NCBI GenBank assembly: GCA_046315175.1
Contig: JBKDBK010000059.1
Span: 1-46,615, forward strand
Direction of reading: 5' to 3'
Origin: UBA8828 sp046315175
Lineage (GTDB): Bacteria > Verrucomicrobiota > Verrucomicrobiia > Opitutales > UBA953
DNA: 46,615 nucleotides
In this document: positions 31,603 through 41,856 of the stretch, piece after piece
Layout of the letters: each line of letters starts with the position of its first letter
Position numbering within the stretch: position 1 is the stretch's first letter
Program-made: the position numbers and the translations under genes
The notes under the pieces: model-generated
The model's input: the letters and a program-made list of their open reading frames with translations, nothing else
Database searches by the model: none
Told to the model about the DNA's origin: nothing

Positions 31603-31809
31603 TCAGCGGACGAGCCCGGTGGCGTACTGCACCAGGCCGGCGAGGGAGAGGTCGCAGAGGACGACCACGGCGCCGGCGAGGGCGACGAGGGCGGTGACCA
31701 CGAGGGTGGAGTGGACCAGCTCGCGTCCCGTCGGCCACGACGACTTGACGAAGACCTCGGAGAGGGTCTCGTTCCAGAAGGCGCGGAGGTTGCCGAGGAG
31801 TCGGAGCAT
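31603..31809 (-). CDS. secE: Preprotein translocase subunit SecE
   Basis: 68 residues, the minimal one-helix form. An amphipathic N-terminus with the conserved FVKSSWPTGRELVHSTLVV segment is followed by one transmembrane helix (about 34-60). It clamps SecY in the translocon. It begins 16 bp after the tRNA-Trp 3' end and precedes nusG, the classical order. Leader ends ACCCACCCGCC before ATG. Confidence 0.96.
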   Translation of the reverse strand: MLRLLGNLRAFWNETLSEVFVKSSWPTGRELVHSTLVVTALVALAGAVVVLCDLSLAGLVQYATGLVR

Positions 31810-31825
31810 GGCGGGTGGGTGGAGG

Positions 31826-31901
31826 TGGCAGGACGGGTGGGAGTCGAACCCACAACCAACGGTTTTGGAGACCGCTACTCTGCCAATTGAGCTACCGTCC
31901 T
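31826..31901 (-). tRNA. tRNA-Trp (CCA anticodon)
   Basis: The minus strand folds into a complete cloverleaf: acceptor AGGACGG/CCGTCCT, D-arm with GCTC...GAGT, anticodon stem GCGGT/ACCGT with loop CTCCAAA (anticodon CCA), and T-arm containing GGTTCGA. Discriminator G and the 3' CCA are encoded. It sits between tuf and secE and is probably part of their transcript. Confidence 0.97.
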
Positions 31902-31924
31902 AAGGGTGGGTTGGTTGAAGCGAC

Positions 31925-31959
31925 GATGCCGCAAGGGCCCTCGCGGGCCCCGCGGCATC
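31925..31959 (-). promoter_or_regulatory. Strong two-part hairpin between tuf and tRNA-Trp
   Basis: Outer stem GATGCCGC/GCGGCATC (8 bp) encloses inner stem GGGCCC-TCGC-GGGCCC with a small internal loop. No U-tract follows on the minus strand, so it may be an attenuator or an RNase III-type processing site separating tuf mRNA from tRNA-Trp-secE-nusG. Confidence 0.55.
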
Positions 31960-31984
31960 ACCGCAGGTGGGTTTCAGGCGGCGG

Positions 31985-33172
31985 TCACTTGACGATTTCG
32001 AGGATCTGGCCGGCGCCGATGGTCTTGCCGCCCTCGCGGAGGGCGAAGCGCTGGCCCTTCTCCATCGCGACGGCCTTGCCGAGCTCGATGGTGATGGTGA
32101 CGTTGTCGCCGGGCATGACCATCTCGGTGCCCTGGGGCAGGATGACGGTGCCGGTGACGTCGCAGGTGCCGAAGAAGAACTGCGGGCGGTAGTTGTTGGT
32201 GAACGAGGTGTGGCGGCCACCCTCGTCGGCCTTGAGGACGTAGATCTGGGCCTTGGCCTGGGTGTGGGGCTTGATCGTGCCGGGCTTGGCGAGGACCTGG
32301 CCGCGCTCGACCTGGGCCTTCTCAATGCCGCGGACGAGGAGGCCGACGTTGTCGCCGGCCTGGCCCTGGTCGAGCTCCTTGCGGAACATCTCGACGCCGG
32401 TCACGGTGGTCTTCTGGGTGTCGCGGAGGCCGACGATCTCGACTTCCTCGCCGACCTTGATGACGCCGCGCTCGATGCGGCCGGTCACGACGGTGCCGCG
32501 GCCGGTGATGGAGAAGACGTCCTCGACGGACATCATGAAGGGCTTGTCGACCTCGCGCTTGGGCTCGGGGATCTCGGAGTCGAGGGCGTCGAGCAGGTTC
32601 TGGATGGCCTGCTCACCCTCGGGCTTGGCCTCGAGGGCGGCGGTGGCGGAACCGCGGACGATCTTGGCGTTGTCGCCGTCGTACTGGTACTTGTTGAGGA
32701 GGTCGCGGACCTCCATCTCGACGAGGTCGATGAGGTCGGGCTCGGAGAGGTCGACCTTGTTGAGCCAGACGACGATCTTGGGCACGCCGACCTGGCGGGC
32801 GAGGAGGATGTGCTCGCGGGTCTGGGGCATGACGCCGTCGGCGGCGGAGACGACGAGGATGGCGCCGTCCATCTGCGCGGCGCCGGTGATCATGTTCTTG
32901 ACGAAGTCGGCGTGGCCGGGGCAGTCGACGTGGGCGTAGTGGCGGTTGTTGGACTCGTACTCGACGTGGGAGGCCGCGATGGTCACGGTCTTGGTGGCGT
33001 CGCGGACGGTGCCGCCCTTGGTGATCTCGGCGTAGGAGCGGTTCTGGGCGAGGCCCTTGCGCGCCTGGACGGCGACGATGGCCGCGGTCGTGGTCGACTT
33101 GCCGTGGTCGATGTGACCGATGGTGCCGACGTTGACGTGGGGCTTGGTGCGGTTGAACTTCTCTTTGGCCAT
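31985..33172 (-). CDS. tuf: Elongation factor Tu
   Basis: 395 residues. G1 GHIDHGKST (19-27), G3 DCPGHAD, G4 NKVD and G5 SA are intact, with domain II/III motifs such as VEMFRKELDQGQAGDNVGLL and RGQVLAKPG. GTPase that delivers aminoacyl-tRNA to the ribosome. The start at MAKEKFNRTKPHVNV is certain; the upstream in-frame extension reads into tRNA-Thr. The leader is almost free of G for about 45 nt (repeats of CCACC and CCCACCC) and has no Shine-Dalgarno. Confidence 0.99.
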   Translation of the reverse strand: MAKEKFNRTKPHVNVGTIGHIDHGKSTTTAAIVAVQARKGLAQNRSYAEITKGGTVRDATKTVTIAASHVEYESNNRHYAHVDCPGHADFVKNMITGAAQMDGAILVVSAADGVMPQTREHILLARQVGVPKIVVWLNKVDLSEPDLIDLVEMEVRDLLNKYQYDGDNAKIVRGSATAALEAKPEGEQAIQNLLDALDSEIPEPKREVDKPFMMSVEDVFSITGRGTVVTGRIERGVIKVGEEVEIVGLRDTQKTTVTGVEMFRKELDQGQAGDNVGLLVRGIEKAQVERGQVLAKPGTIKPHTQAKAQIYVLKADEGGRHTSFTNNYRPQFFFGTCDVTGTVILPQGTEMVMPGDNVTITIELGKAVAMEKGQRFALREGGKTIGAGQILEIVK

Positions 33173-33219
33173 GGTGGTGCGGGTGGGAGGGTGGTGGTTT
33201 GTGGTGGTGGTGAAAGTGG
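33173..33219 (-). promoter_or_regulatory. G-poor C/A-rich tuf leader
   Basis: On the mRNA strand the 47 nt between tRNA-Thr and the tuf ATG are repeats of CCACC, CACCACCAC and CCCACCC with almost no G. No Shine-Dalgarno can form. It is the clearest example of the leader type seen across the window. Confidence 0.7.
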
Positions 33220-33295
<76 letters not shown>

Positions 33296-33316
33296 GCTCC
33301 GCGCAAAGGAAGGGGG

Positions 33317-33360
33317 TTGATGAAGACCGGCCGCGCCACCGTCAAGCGGATTTTTGACGG
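33317..33360 (-). promoter_or_regulatory. Candidate promoter and inverted repeat of the tRNA-Thr/tuf cluster
   Basis: A perfect inverted repeat CCGTCAA-N8-TTGACGG (33339-33360) includes a -35-like TTGACG on the minus strand (33340-33345). CATCAA lies 17 bp further on and is a poor -10. The predicted start is about 15 nt before tRNA-Thr. The repeat could be an operator or a terminator stem for the upstream genes. Confidence 0.4.
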
Positions 33361-33368
33361 GGATTTGA

Positions 33369-33386
33369 CAGGGGGCTTCGCCCCTG
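33369..33386 (-). terminator. Hairpin just after the TonB-like gene
   Basis: CAGGGG/CCCCTG stem begins 2 nt past the stop codon of the 248-residue gene. The minus strand then reads TCAAATCCCCGTCAAAAATCC, a weak U-tract at best. Confidence 0.4.
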
Positions 33387-33388
33387 GC

Positions 33389-34135
33389 TCAAGGGCCGAC
33401 TCGCAGTCGGTAGGAGCCCGGAGGGAGACGGCGGGCCCAGGGCTGAGAAACGGCCCATCCAAGGGCTGCTTGATCGAGACTCGGGTCGCCTGAAGAAACG
33501 GTCAAAAACGGCTTAGCCTGTAGACCAAAGGCATCGATACCCATCCTAAACTCGGCTGGCTTATTTGATGTTAAACTGCTAATTGATAGTATTTTATGAA
33601 TACTACCAGCGGGCGAATCGTCTGTGATCTCGAGCCGAAAAACAACTTCACCGGAATCTGAAATGACTTCGCAAGTCGGCCTCCTTGGCGTGGGAGGGGT
33701 TGCATGGGCGACTTGGCCAAGGGTGCGAAGCGGGTAGGAATCAGGCTTAAGAAGGAGAGCCGTGGGAATCTGGGAGTTTGCCTTGGGGGTTGTCGGCAGG
33801 GCGCCGAGGGGTTGGCCGGGCTGGGTGCGGAGATCAGGTCCGTAGGCCAGGAAGGGGGTGGCCTCGGGTTGGGCGGTGACGGGCACGTCGGCGAGGCGGG
33901 AGGGGGCGCGGAGGAAGAGGTTGGCGGGGTCGGCGAGCTCGGCGCGTTCGACCCAGGGTGAGCGAGGCGGAAGGAGCAAGGTTTCGGGCGGGGCGGGAAT
34001 CAGGCGCGGGGCGGCGCGATGGCCGGGGTCGAGGACGGCCCAGGCGCCGAGGAGGAGGATGAGGCAGGTCCAGGCGAGCAGCCGGGGCCCGAGGGGAACG
34101 CGCCCGCTGGCGAGGGTGAGGAGGCGGGCGGCCAT
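33389..34135 (-). CDS. Membrane-anchored protein with a TonB-like C-terminus
   Basis: 248 residues. One N-terminal transmembrane helix (about 16-36: GPRLLAWTCLILLLGAWAVL) is followed by a Pro-rich periplasmic stretch (40-150). The C-terminus DPSLDQAALGWAVSQPWARR then LPPGSYRLRVGP resembles the final strand region of TonB-type energy transducers, but only faintly. The 3' third of the gene (about 33470-33720) is much more AT-rich than its surroundings. It lies 3 bp after the HtrA-type protease and is probably co-transcribed with it. Function unknown. Confidence 0.7.
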   Translation of the reverse strand: MAARLLTLASGRVPLGPRLLAWTCLILLLGAWAVLDPGHRAAPRLIPAPPETLLLPPRSPWVERAELADPANLFLRAPSRLADVPVTAQPEATPFLAYGPDLRTQPGQPLGALPTTPKANSQIPTALLLKPDSYPLRTLGQVAHATPPTPRRPTCEVISDSGEVVFRLEITDDSPAGSIHKILSISSLTSNKPAEFRMGIDAFGLQAKPFLTVSSGDPSLDQAALGWAVSQPWARRLPPGSYRLRVGP

Positions 34136-34138
34136 GGG

Positions 34139-35233
34139 TCAGTAGCCCTTGGGGCGTTCGTCGATGGGGAGGCTGAGGCGGAGGGGCTTGCCGTCGCGGA
34201 GCACGGAGAATTCGGCGCGGGTGCCGGGGCGGAGGCCCGAGATGACGAGGCGGAGCTCGCTCCAGCCGGCGACGGGGAACCCGTTGACGGCGGTGACGAG
34301 GTCGTCCTCGCGGAGGCCGCCGCGCTCGGCGGGGGAGGCGGGGCTGACCTGGGTGATGCGGGCGGCTTGGCCGCGGGAGGCGCCGAGGCGGACGGCCTCG
34401 GCGAAGGGGACGTCCTCGCCGACGGCGCCGACGTATCCGCGGACGACGGTGCCGCGCTCGACGAGGGACTCGGCGATGAAGCGGGCGAGGTTGCCGGCGA
34501 CGGCGTAGCCGATGCCGGCGCCGTCGGCGCGGACGGCGGTGTTGATGCCGACGAGGCGGCCCTCGGCGTCGACCAGCGCGCCGCCGGAGTTGCCCGGGTT
34601 GATGGGGGCGCTGGTCTGGATGAAGTCCTGGTAGTCGGGCCCGCCGCGGAGGCTGAGGTTGTTGCGGCCGAGGCCGGAGACGATGCCCTCGGAGACGCTG
34701 AGGCCGACGTCGAGCGGGTTGCCGATGGCGAAGACGACGTCGCCGACGCGGAGCTGGTCGCTGTCGGCGAAGCGGGCGTGGGGGAGGTCCTTGGCGTCGA
34801 CCTTGATCACGGCGATGTCGGTGCGGCTGTCGGCGCCGACGAGGGTGCCGCGGAGGTCGCGCCCGTCGGCGAACTGGACCATGGCGACGCGGGAGATGAC
34901 CTGGCCCTGGGCGGTGACGACGTGGTTGTTGGTGATGATGACGCCGGAGGGGTGGACGACGACGCCGGAGCCGAGGGTGACGGGGACGAGGAACTTGCCG
35001 GTGGCGGGGTCGCGGCGGACGAGGCGGGGGTTGGGAACGGGGACGCGGCGGAGGTCGGACTCGGAGACCTCGAGGGCGAGGCGGACGCTGACCACGGCGG
35101 GGGTGACGCGGGCGAGCATGTCGGCGTGGCTCGCCCCGGGGCGGGAGCGGTCGAGGGGGCGCGGGTCGGTGACGAGGGGCGCCTTCTGGGCCGACGCGAC
35201 GGCGGCGACCAGGATCAGGAGGAGGCGGGTCAT
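34139..35233 (-). CDS. HtrA/DegP-type periplasmic serine protease
   Basis: 364 residues with a short signal peptide (MTRLLLILVAAVASA). Trypsin-like domain with catalytic His104 (TNNHVV), Asp139 (SRTDIAV) and Ser216 (NPGNSGG), then a single PDZ domain (about 265-355: GQAARITQVSPASPAERGG, LREDDLVTAVNGFPV). The one-PDZ layout is DegS-like, but the N-terminus looks cleavable rather than anchored. It degrades or senses misfolded envelope proteins. It is upstream of the TonB-like gene and 46 bp downstream of smc. Confidence 0.94.
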   Translation of the reverse strand: MTRLLLILVAAVASAQKAPLVTDPRPLDRSRPGASHADMLARVTPAVVSVRLALEVSESDLRRVPVPNPRLVRRDPATGKFLVPVTLGSGVVVHPSGVIITNNHVVTAQGQVISRVAMVQFADGRDLRGTLVGADSRTDIAVIKVDAKDLPHARFADSDQLRVGDVVFAIGNPLDVGLSVSEGIVSGLGRNNLSLRGGPDYQDFIQTSAPINPGNSGGALVDAEGRLVGINTAVRADGAGIGYAVAGNLARFIAESLVERGTVVRGYVGAVGEDVPFAEAVRLGASRGQAARITQVSPASPAERGGLREDDLVTAVNGFPVAGWSELRLVISGLRPGTRAEFSVLRDGKPLRLSLPIDERPKGY

Positions 35234-35279
35234 GGCGGGACGGACACCCTACCCCGCCCCGGCGCGAAGGCAAGCGGGG

Positions 35280-38200
35280 TCAGCGCGCGGCGGGGGTGGC
35301 CTCGGCCTCGTTGCGGTCGCGGTTGAAGCGCATCGAGTAGACCCGGGTGACGCCCTTCTCCTGCATGGTCACGCCGAAGATGGCGTCGGCGGCGGCGACG
35401 GTGCCCTTCTTGTGGGTGATGACGAGGAACTGGGAGTGCCGGGTGAACTCGCGAACGATGTCGGTGAAGCGGTTGACATTGACGTCGTCGAGCGGCGCAT
35501 CGAGCTCGTCGAGCACGCAGAACGGCGAGGGCTTGACCATGTAGATGGCGAAGAGGAGGGCGACGGCGGTCATGGTGCGTTGGCCGCCGGAGAGCAGCGA
35601 GATGCCGCGGAGCTTGGTGCCGGGGGGCTGGGCGATGATCTCGATGCCGCTGTCGAGCACGTCCTCGGCCTGGACGAGGTGGAGGTCGGCCTTGCCGCCG
35701 TTGAAGAGGCGCTCGAAGGTGAAGGCGAAGTTGCGCCGGACCTGCTCGAAGGTGTCGGTGAAGAGCTGGAGGGAGGTGGCGTTGATCTCGTCGATGGCCT
35801 TGACCAGCTCCTCCTTGGACTTCCAGAGGTCGTCGCCCTGGGCCTTGAGGAAGTCGTGGCGCTGGCGGAGGGAGGCGTACTCCTCGACGGCCACGAGGTT
35901 GACGGCGCCCATGCCGGCGAGGCGCTCGCGGAGGGCGGTGATCTCGCGGACGAGCGGGGGCCAGTCGGCGGCGTCGAGGGCGGCGAGGTCGTCGGCCGAG
36001 GGCTCGCCGCGGGCGGCGCGGGGGGCCGGGGTCTCGGCGGGGGCGCCCTCCTCGTCGTCCTCGAGCTCGCCGAGGCCGGCGGAGGGCTCGAAGGGCTCGT
36101 CGGCGAGCCAGAGCTGGCGGCGCCAGTCGACGGTGGCGACGTCGAGCTGGTGCTCGGCGAGCACCTTCTCGGCGATGAAGCCGCACTGGGAGGTGACCTC
36201 GGCGAGGGCGACGCTGAGGGACGAGAGGCGGGCCTCGGCCTCGCGGCGGCGCTCGCGCTCGCCGGAAAGGGCCTGCTCCTCGGCGTCGAGGGCCTGCTCG
36301 CGGGCGGACTGGGCGGCGCGGGCGGCCTCGAGGGCGTCCGCGGCGGCGTCGGCGCGCGCGCCGGCGTCGGCGGCGCGGCGGCCGCAGTCGGCGGCGGCGG
36401 CGCGGAGGGCCGCGACCTGCTCGTCGGCCGAGGCGGCCTCGCGCTGGCGGGACTCCTGGCGGCCGAGGGTCTCGCGGCGGCGCTGCTGGAGCTCGGCGAC
36501 GGCGCGGTCGGCGAGCTCGAGCAACTGGCGGCGCTCGGCGAGGCCGAGGCGGAACTCGCCGAGGGCCTGGCGCGCGGCCTCGGCCTCGGCGCGGCGGGAC
36601 TCGACGGCGGACTCGCCCTCGGCGATCCCGCGGCGGTGGTCCTCGATCGCGTGCTCCTTGGCGGCGAGGGCGCCCTTGGCGCGGTCGAGCCGGGTGGTGG
36701 CGTCGGCCTGCGAGGCCTCGAGCTCCTCGTGCTGGCGCTGGTCGCGGGCGATGCGCTCGTCGGCGGCGGCGAGGGCGGCGCGGGCGGCCCGCTCGTCGGC
36801 GGCGGCGACGGAGTGCTCGCGGGTGGCGACCTGGAAGGCCTCGCGGCGGGAGGCGCGCTCGGCCTCGTTGGCGTCGATCTCGGCCTGGAGGGCCATGGCG
36901 CGCTCGTTGAGCGCGGTCAGTCGGTCGTTCTCGGCGTGGAGGCGCGCCTTGCCCTCGCGGATCTCGGCCTCGCGGGAGAAGACGCCGCGCGCCGCCTCGT
37001 CGGGCGAGGCTCGGCGGCCGGCGTAGACGAGGCCGCGCCGGTCGACCAGGTCGCCCGCAGGGGTGGCGACGAGGAGGAACTCGAAGCCGGGGTTGGCGCG
37101 CCACCAGGCGAGGAAGTCGGGGAGCGAGGGGCAGAGGTGGCAGCCGGCGAAGAGGCTGCGCACGAGGGGCTCGGCGGCGGCGAGGCGGGGGCGGACGGCG
37201 TCGGCGGCGGGGGTGAGCCAGGCGGGGAGGCCGGCGGGGCGGGCGGGCGCGGGCGCGGGGACGTGGAAGACGGCGCGGCCGAGGTCGCGCTCGGCGAGGC
37301 GGCCGACGAGGCCGGGGACGAAGTCGGCGCTGTCGAGGGCGACGGCCTCGCTGGCGGCGCCGAGGAGGGACTCGAGGGCGGGGGCGAGGGCGGTGTCGGC
37401 GATCTCGACGAGGGCGGAGAGGGCGGCGGCCTTGCCGGCGGGGACGGCGTCGGCGAGCTCGCCGCGGAGGATGGCCTTGGCGCCGTCGGAGAAGCCCTCG
37501 AGGCGGCCTTGCATCTGCTCGAGGAGGGCGAGGTGGGCGGAGAGCTTGGCGACGGCGCGGTCCTGCTCGGCGATGGACTGCTGGAGGGCGCGGAACTCGG
37601 CGACGAGGGCCCGGCCGCGGTCGTCGGCGCCTTGCTCGGCGGCGCGGGCGGCCTCGGACTCGGCGTGGAGGCGGGAGACGACGGCGGCGCCGTCGGCGGC
37701 GCGGCGCTCGGCGGCGGCGCGCTCGTCGCGGGCCTGGTACAGGGCGTCGGCGAGGGCGGAGCGGCGGGCCTGGAAGCTGCGGAGGTCGACCTCGAGGTTG
37801 GTGACGTCGGCCCGGTGGCGGGTGATCTCGCCCTCGGCCATGAGGAGGTCGTGGCGGTGCTGGCGGAGGGCGGCCTCGGCGGCGGCGAGGCGGCGGGCGG
37901 CCTCCTCGGCCTGGTCCATGCGCTCGCGGAAGGCGGTGTCGGCCTGGGAGACCTCGCCGGCGCGCGCGTCCTTCTCGGCGGCGCCGCCGGAGAGGCGGGC
38001 GTCGAGCTCGGCGAGCTCGGCGGAGGCGCCGGCGGCCTCGCGGCGGACCTCGGCGGCGCGGGCGAGGAGGTCGTCGGCGCGGAGGGCGGCGGTGCGGCCC
38101 TCGCCCTCGGCGGCGTCGCGCGCGGCGCGGAGCTCGTAGAGGGCCTGCTGGGCGGCCTGGATGCGCTCGGCGGCCTCGGCGCGCGCGGACTTGGCCTCGG

Positions 38201-39008
38201 CGAGGGCGGCCTCGCGGCCCGCGAGGGCGGCGCCGAGGGACGAGGCCTCGTCGCGGGCGGCGGCGACGCCGGACTCGAGCTCGATGAGGCGGGCGCGGCG
38301 GTCTGACCACTGGTGGCCCTGCCAGGCGAGGTCGAGGTGGGTGAGGCGGTGGCGCAGGCGCCGGTAGCGGAGGGCCTTGGCGGCCTGGCGCTTGAGGGAG
38401 GCGATCTGGCGGGCGACCTCCTCGACGACGTCGGTGGCGCGGGCGAGGTTTTGCTCGACGAGGGCGAGCTTGGCGAGGGCCTCCTTGCGCTGCGCCTTGT
38501 AGCGCGTGATGCCGGCGGCCTCCTCGAAGAGGTAGCGGCGCTCGGCGGGGTTGGCGGAGAGGATCTGGTCGATCTGCCCCTGCACCATGAAGGAGTAGGA
38601 CATGCGGCCGACGCCGGTGTCCATGAAGAGCCGCTGGATGTCCTTGAGGCGGCAGGGCTTGCCGTTGAGGAAGTAGTCGCTGGCGCCCTCGCGGTGGAGG
38701 CGGCGCGTGACGGAGACCTCGGCGAACTGGGTGCCCAGCTCCTTCTCGCAGTCGGCGAAGGTGAGCTCGACCTCGCAGATCGGGAGGGCCTTGCGGGTGT
38801 CGGTGCCGGCGAAGATGACGTCCTGCATGGAGGCGCCGCGGAGCGACTTGGCGCTCTGCTCGCCCAGGACCCAGCGGATGGCGTCGACGATGTTGGATTT
38901 CCCGCAGCCGTTGGGCCCGACCACGGCGGTCATCCCCGGCCCGAGCCCGATGCGGGTGCGGTCGGCGAAGCTCTTGAAGCCGTGGGCGACGATTTCCTTG
39001 AGATACAT
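35280..39008 (-). CDS. smc: Chromosome segregation protein SMC
   Basis: 1242 residues from MYLKEIVAHGFKSFAD. Walker A GPNGCGKS (31-38), signature LLSGGQRTMTAVALLF and Walker B FCVLDELDAPLDDVN at the C-terminal head, two long Ala/Glu/Arg-rich coiled coils and a hinge near the middle (EGFSDGAKAILRGELADAVP ... FLLVATPAGDLVDRRGLVYA). With ScpA/ScpB it compacts and segregates the chromosome; neither partner is in the window. The upstream 15-residue extension was trimmed to the conserved start. Confidence 0.97.
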   Translation of the reverse strand: MYLKEIVAHGFKSFADRTRIGLGPGMTAVVGPNGCGKSNIVDAIRWVLGEQSAKSLRGASMQDVIFAGTDTRKALPICEVELTFADCEKELGTQFAEVSVTRRLHREGASDYFLNGKPCRLKDIQRLFMDTGVGRMSYSFMVQGQIDQILSANPAERRYLFEEAAGITRYKAQRKEALAKLALVEQNLARATDVVEEVARQIASLKRQAAKALRYRRLRHRLTHLDLAWQGHQWSDRRARLIELESGVAAARDEASSLGAALAGREAALAEAKSARAEAAERIQAAQQALYELRAARDAAEGEGRTAALRADDLLARAAEVRREAAGASAELAELDARLSGGAAEKDARAGEVSQADTAFRERMDQAEEAARRLAAAEAALRQHRHDLLMAEGEITRHRADVTNLEVDLRSFQARRSALADALYQARDERAAAERRAADGAAVVSRLHAESEAARAAEQGADDRGRALVAEFRALQQSIAEQDRAVAKLSAHLALLEQMQGRLEGFSDGAKAILRGELADAVPAGKAAALSALVEIADTALAPALESLLGAASEAVALDSADFVPGLVGRLAERDLGRAVFHVPAPAPARPAGLPAWLTPAADAVRPRLAAAEPLVRSLFAGCHLCPSLPDFLAWWRANPGFEFLLVATPAGDLVDRRGLVYAGRRASPDEAARGVFSREAEIREGKARLHAENDRLTALNERAMALQAEIDANEAERASRREAFQVATREHSVAAADERAARAALAAADERIARDQRQHEELEASQADATTRLDRAKGALAAKEHAIEDHRRGIAEGESAVESRRAEAEAARQALGEFRLGLAERRQLLELADRAVAELQQRRRETLGRQESRQREAASADEQVAALRAAAADCGRRAADAGARADAAADALEAARAAQSAREQALDAEEQALSGERERRREAEARLSSLSVALAEVTSQCGFIAEKVLAEHQLDVATVDWRRQLWLADEPFEPSAGLGELEDDEEGAPAETPAPRAARGEPSADDLAALDAADWPPLVREITALRERLAGMGAVNLVAVEEYASLRQRHDFLKAQGDDLWKSKEELVKAIDEINATSLQLFTDTFEQVRRNFAFTFERLFNGGKADLHLVQAEDVLDSGIEIIAQPPGTKLRGISLLSGGQRTMTAVALLFAIYMVKPSPFCVLDELDAPLDDVNVNRFTDIVREFTRHSQFLVITHKKGTVAAADAIFGVTMQEKGVTRVYSMRFNRDRNEAEATPAAR

Positions 39009-39145
39009 CGGCGGGGTGAGGGTCAGACTTGTCCCCGCCCGGAGTGGCGGCAAGCGCCGAGTGGCCGGACCCCGCCGGGCGGAGGCCCCTCGGTTTCGGG
39101 GTTGACCCCGCCCCCACCCTGCCCTTTCCCTCGCCCCTCACACCC

Positions 39146-39346
39146 ATGGCTGTTGAAATCAAGATTCGCAAGGGAGAGGCCGTCGACAAGGCCCTCCGTC
39201 GCCTCAAGAAGAAGGTCGACCGCGAGAACATCATCAAGGACGCCCGCGCCAAGCGCGGCTACGAGAAGCCCACCACCCGCCGCCGCCGCAAGCGCAAGGT
39301 GAAGGACTTCAACGCCTACCTCCGCAAGAAGTGGGAGAACAAGTGA
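39146..39346 (+). CDS. rpsU: 30S ribosomal protein S21
   Basis: 66 residues, MAVEIKIRKGEAVDKALRRL to a very basic C-terminus (RRRRKRKVKDFNAYLRKKWE). S21 helps 30S pair with mRNA leaders near the anti-Shine-Dalgarno, which is relevant because most genes here lack that signal. The leader CCTCACACCC before ATG has no Shine-Dalgarno. Divergent from smc (137 bp) and followed by a strong intrinsic terminator. Confidence 0.97.
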   Translation: MAVEIKIRKGEAVDKALRRLKKKVDRENIIKDARAKRGYEKPTTRRRRKRKVKDFNAYLRKKWENK

Positions 39347-39368
39347 GGCGCTGAGCGCTCTCCCCGAG

Positions 39369-39402
39369 AAACCCCGGCCCGAGAAGGCCGGGGTTTTTGT
39401 TT
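39369..39402 (+). terminator. Intrinsic terminator of rpsU
   Basis: Stem AAACCCCGGCC/GGCCGGGGTTT with a 6-nt loop, then a T-run (TTTTTGTTT). This is a textbook rho-independent terminator. Confidence 0.92.
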
Positions 39403-39420
39403 GGACGGGAATAAGCTAGG

Positions 39421-39456
39421 TGGCGGAGGGGGCGAAGGTCGCGGAGGGGGCGGAGG
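39421..39456 (+). repeat. 9-bp repeat family, second locus, G-rich orientation, four units
   Basis: Units TGGCGGAGG, GGGCGAAGG, TCGCGGAGG and GGGCGGAGG. Their reverse complements are CCTCCGCCA, CCTTCGCCC, CCTCCGCGA and CCTCCGCCC; the last three are exactly unit types seen at 4682-4717. Confidence 0.85.
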
Positions 39457-39495
39457 CATCAAGTCAGGGGCGAGGCCTCGACCTGCCAGGCTGAT

Positions 39496-39594
39496 CCTCC
39501 GCATCCTGCGCTTCCTTCGAATCCTGCGCCTCCCACGCAGCCTCCGCATCGCTCGAATCCCACGCCTCCTGCGAATCCTTCCATTCCCGAGTAG
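39496..39594 (+). repeat. 9-bp repeat family, second locus, C-rich orientation, eleven units
   Basis: Eleven contiguous 9-bp units with consensus CCTNCGNAT, for example CCTCCGCAT, CCTGCGCTT, CCTTCGAAT, CCTGCGCCT and CCCACGCAG. CCTCCGCAT and CCTTCGAAT-type units also occur at 4623-4667. The block lies between the rpsU and glnN terminators. No gene is seen in this stretch. Confidence 0.85.
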
Positions 39595-39597
39595 CGC

Positions 39598-39624
39598 AAA
39601 AAAAGGCCGCCCTGTCGGGCGGCC
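39598..39624 (-). terminator. Intrinsic terminator of glnN
   Basis: On the minus strand GGCCGCCC-GACA-GGGCGGCC is followed by seven T residues. It lies 24 bp past the glnN stop codon. Confidence 0.92.
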
Positions 39625-39647
39625 CTTGGCGGGAGGCGGGGGAGACC

Positions 39648-41828
<2,181 letters not shown>

Positions 41829-41834
41829 GGTTGT

Positions 41835-41856
41835 GGTAAGAATGTGCCAATAATGA
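41835..41856 (+). repeat. Operator-like direct repeat A upstream of glnN
   Basis: GTAAGAATGTGCCAATAATG overlaps the predicted glnN transcription start. It shares a GTAAAAAYGTGC-like core and AT-rich flank with repeats B and C. Confidence 0.55.

Noticed and set aside
31810..31859. Upstream extension of the nusG frame across secE and into tRNA-Trp
   Set aside because: It overlaps a certain gene and a tRNA; NusG begins at MSEASRAPV.
35230..39252. 1340-residue frame overlapping smc in another frame on the same strand
   Set aside because: Arg/Pro-rich shadow of smc; no conserved motifs.
41835..41850. Second TTGGCAC upstream of glnN as another sigma-54 promoter
   Set aside because: The position 10 nt after GG is CC instead of the invariant GC.
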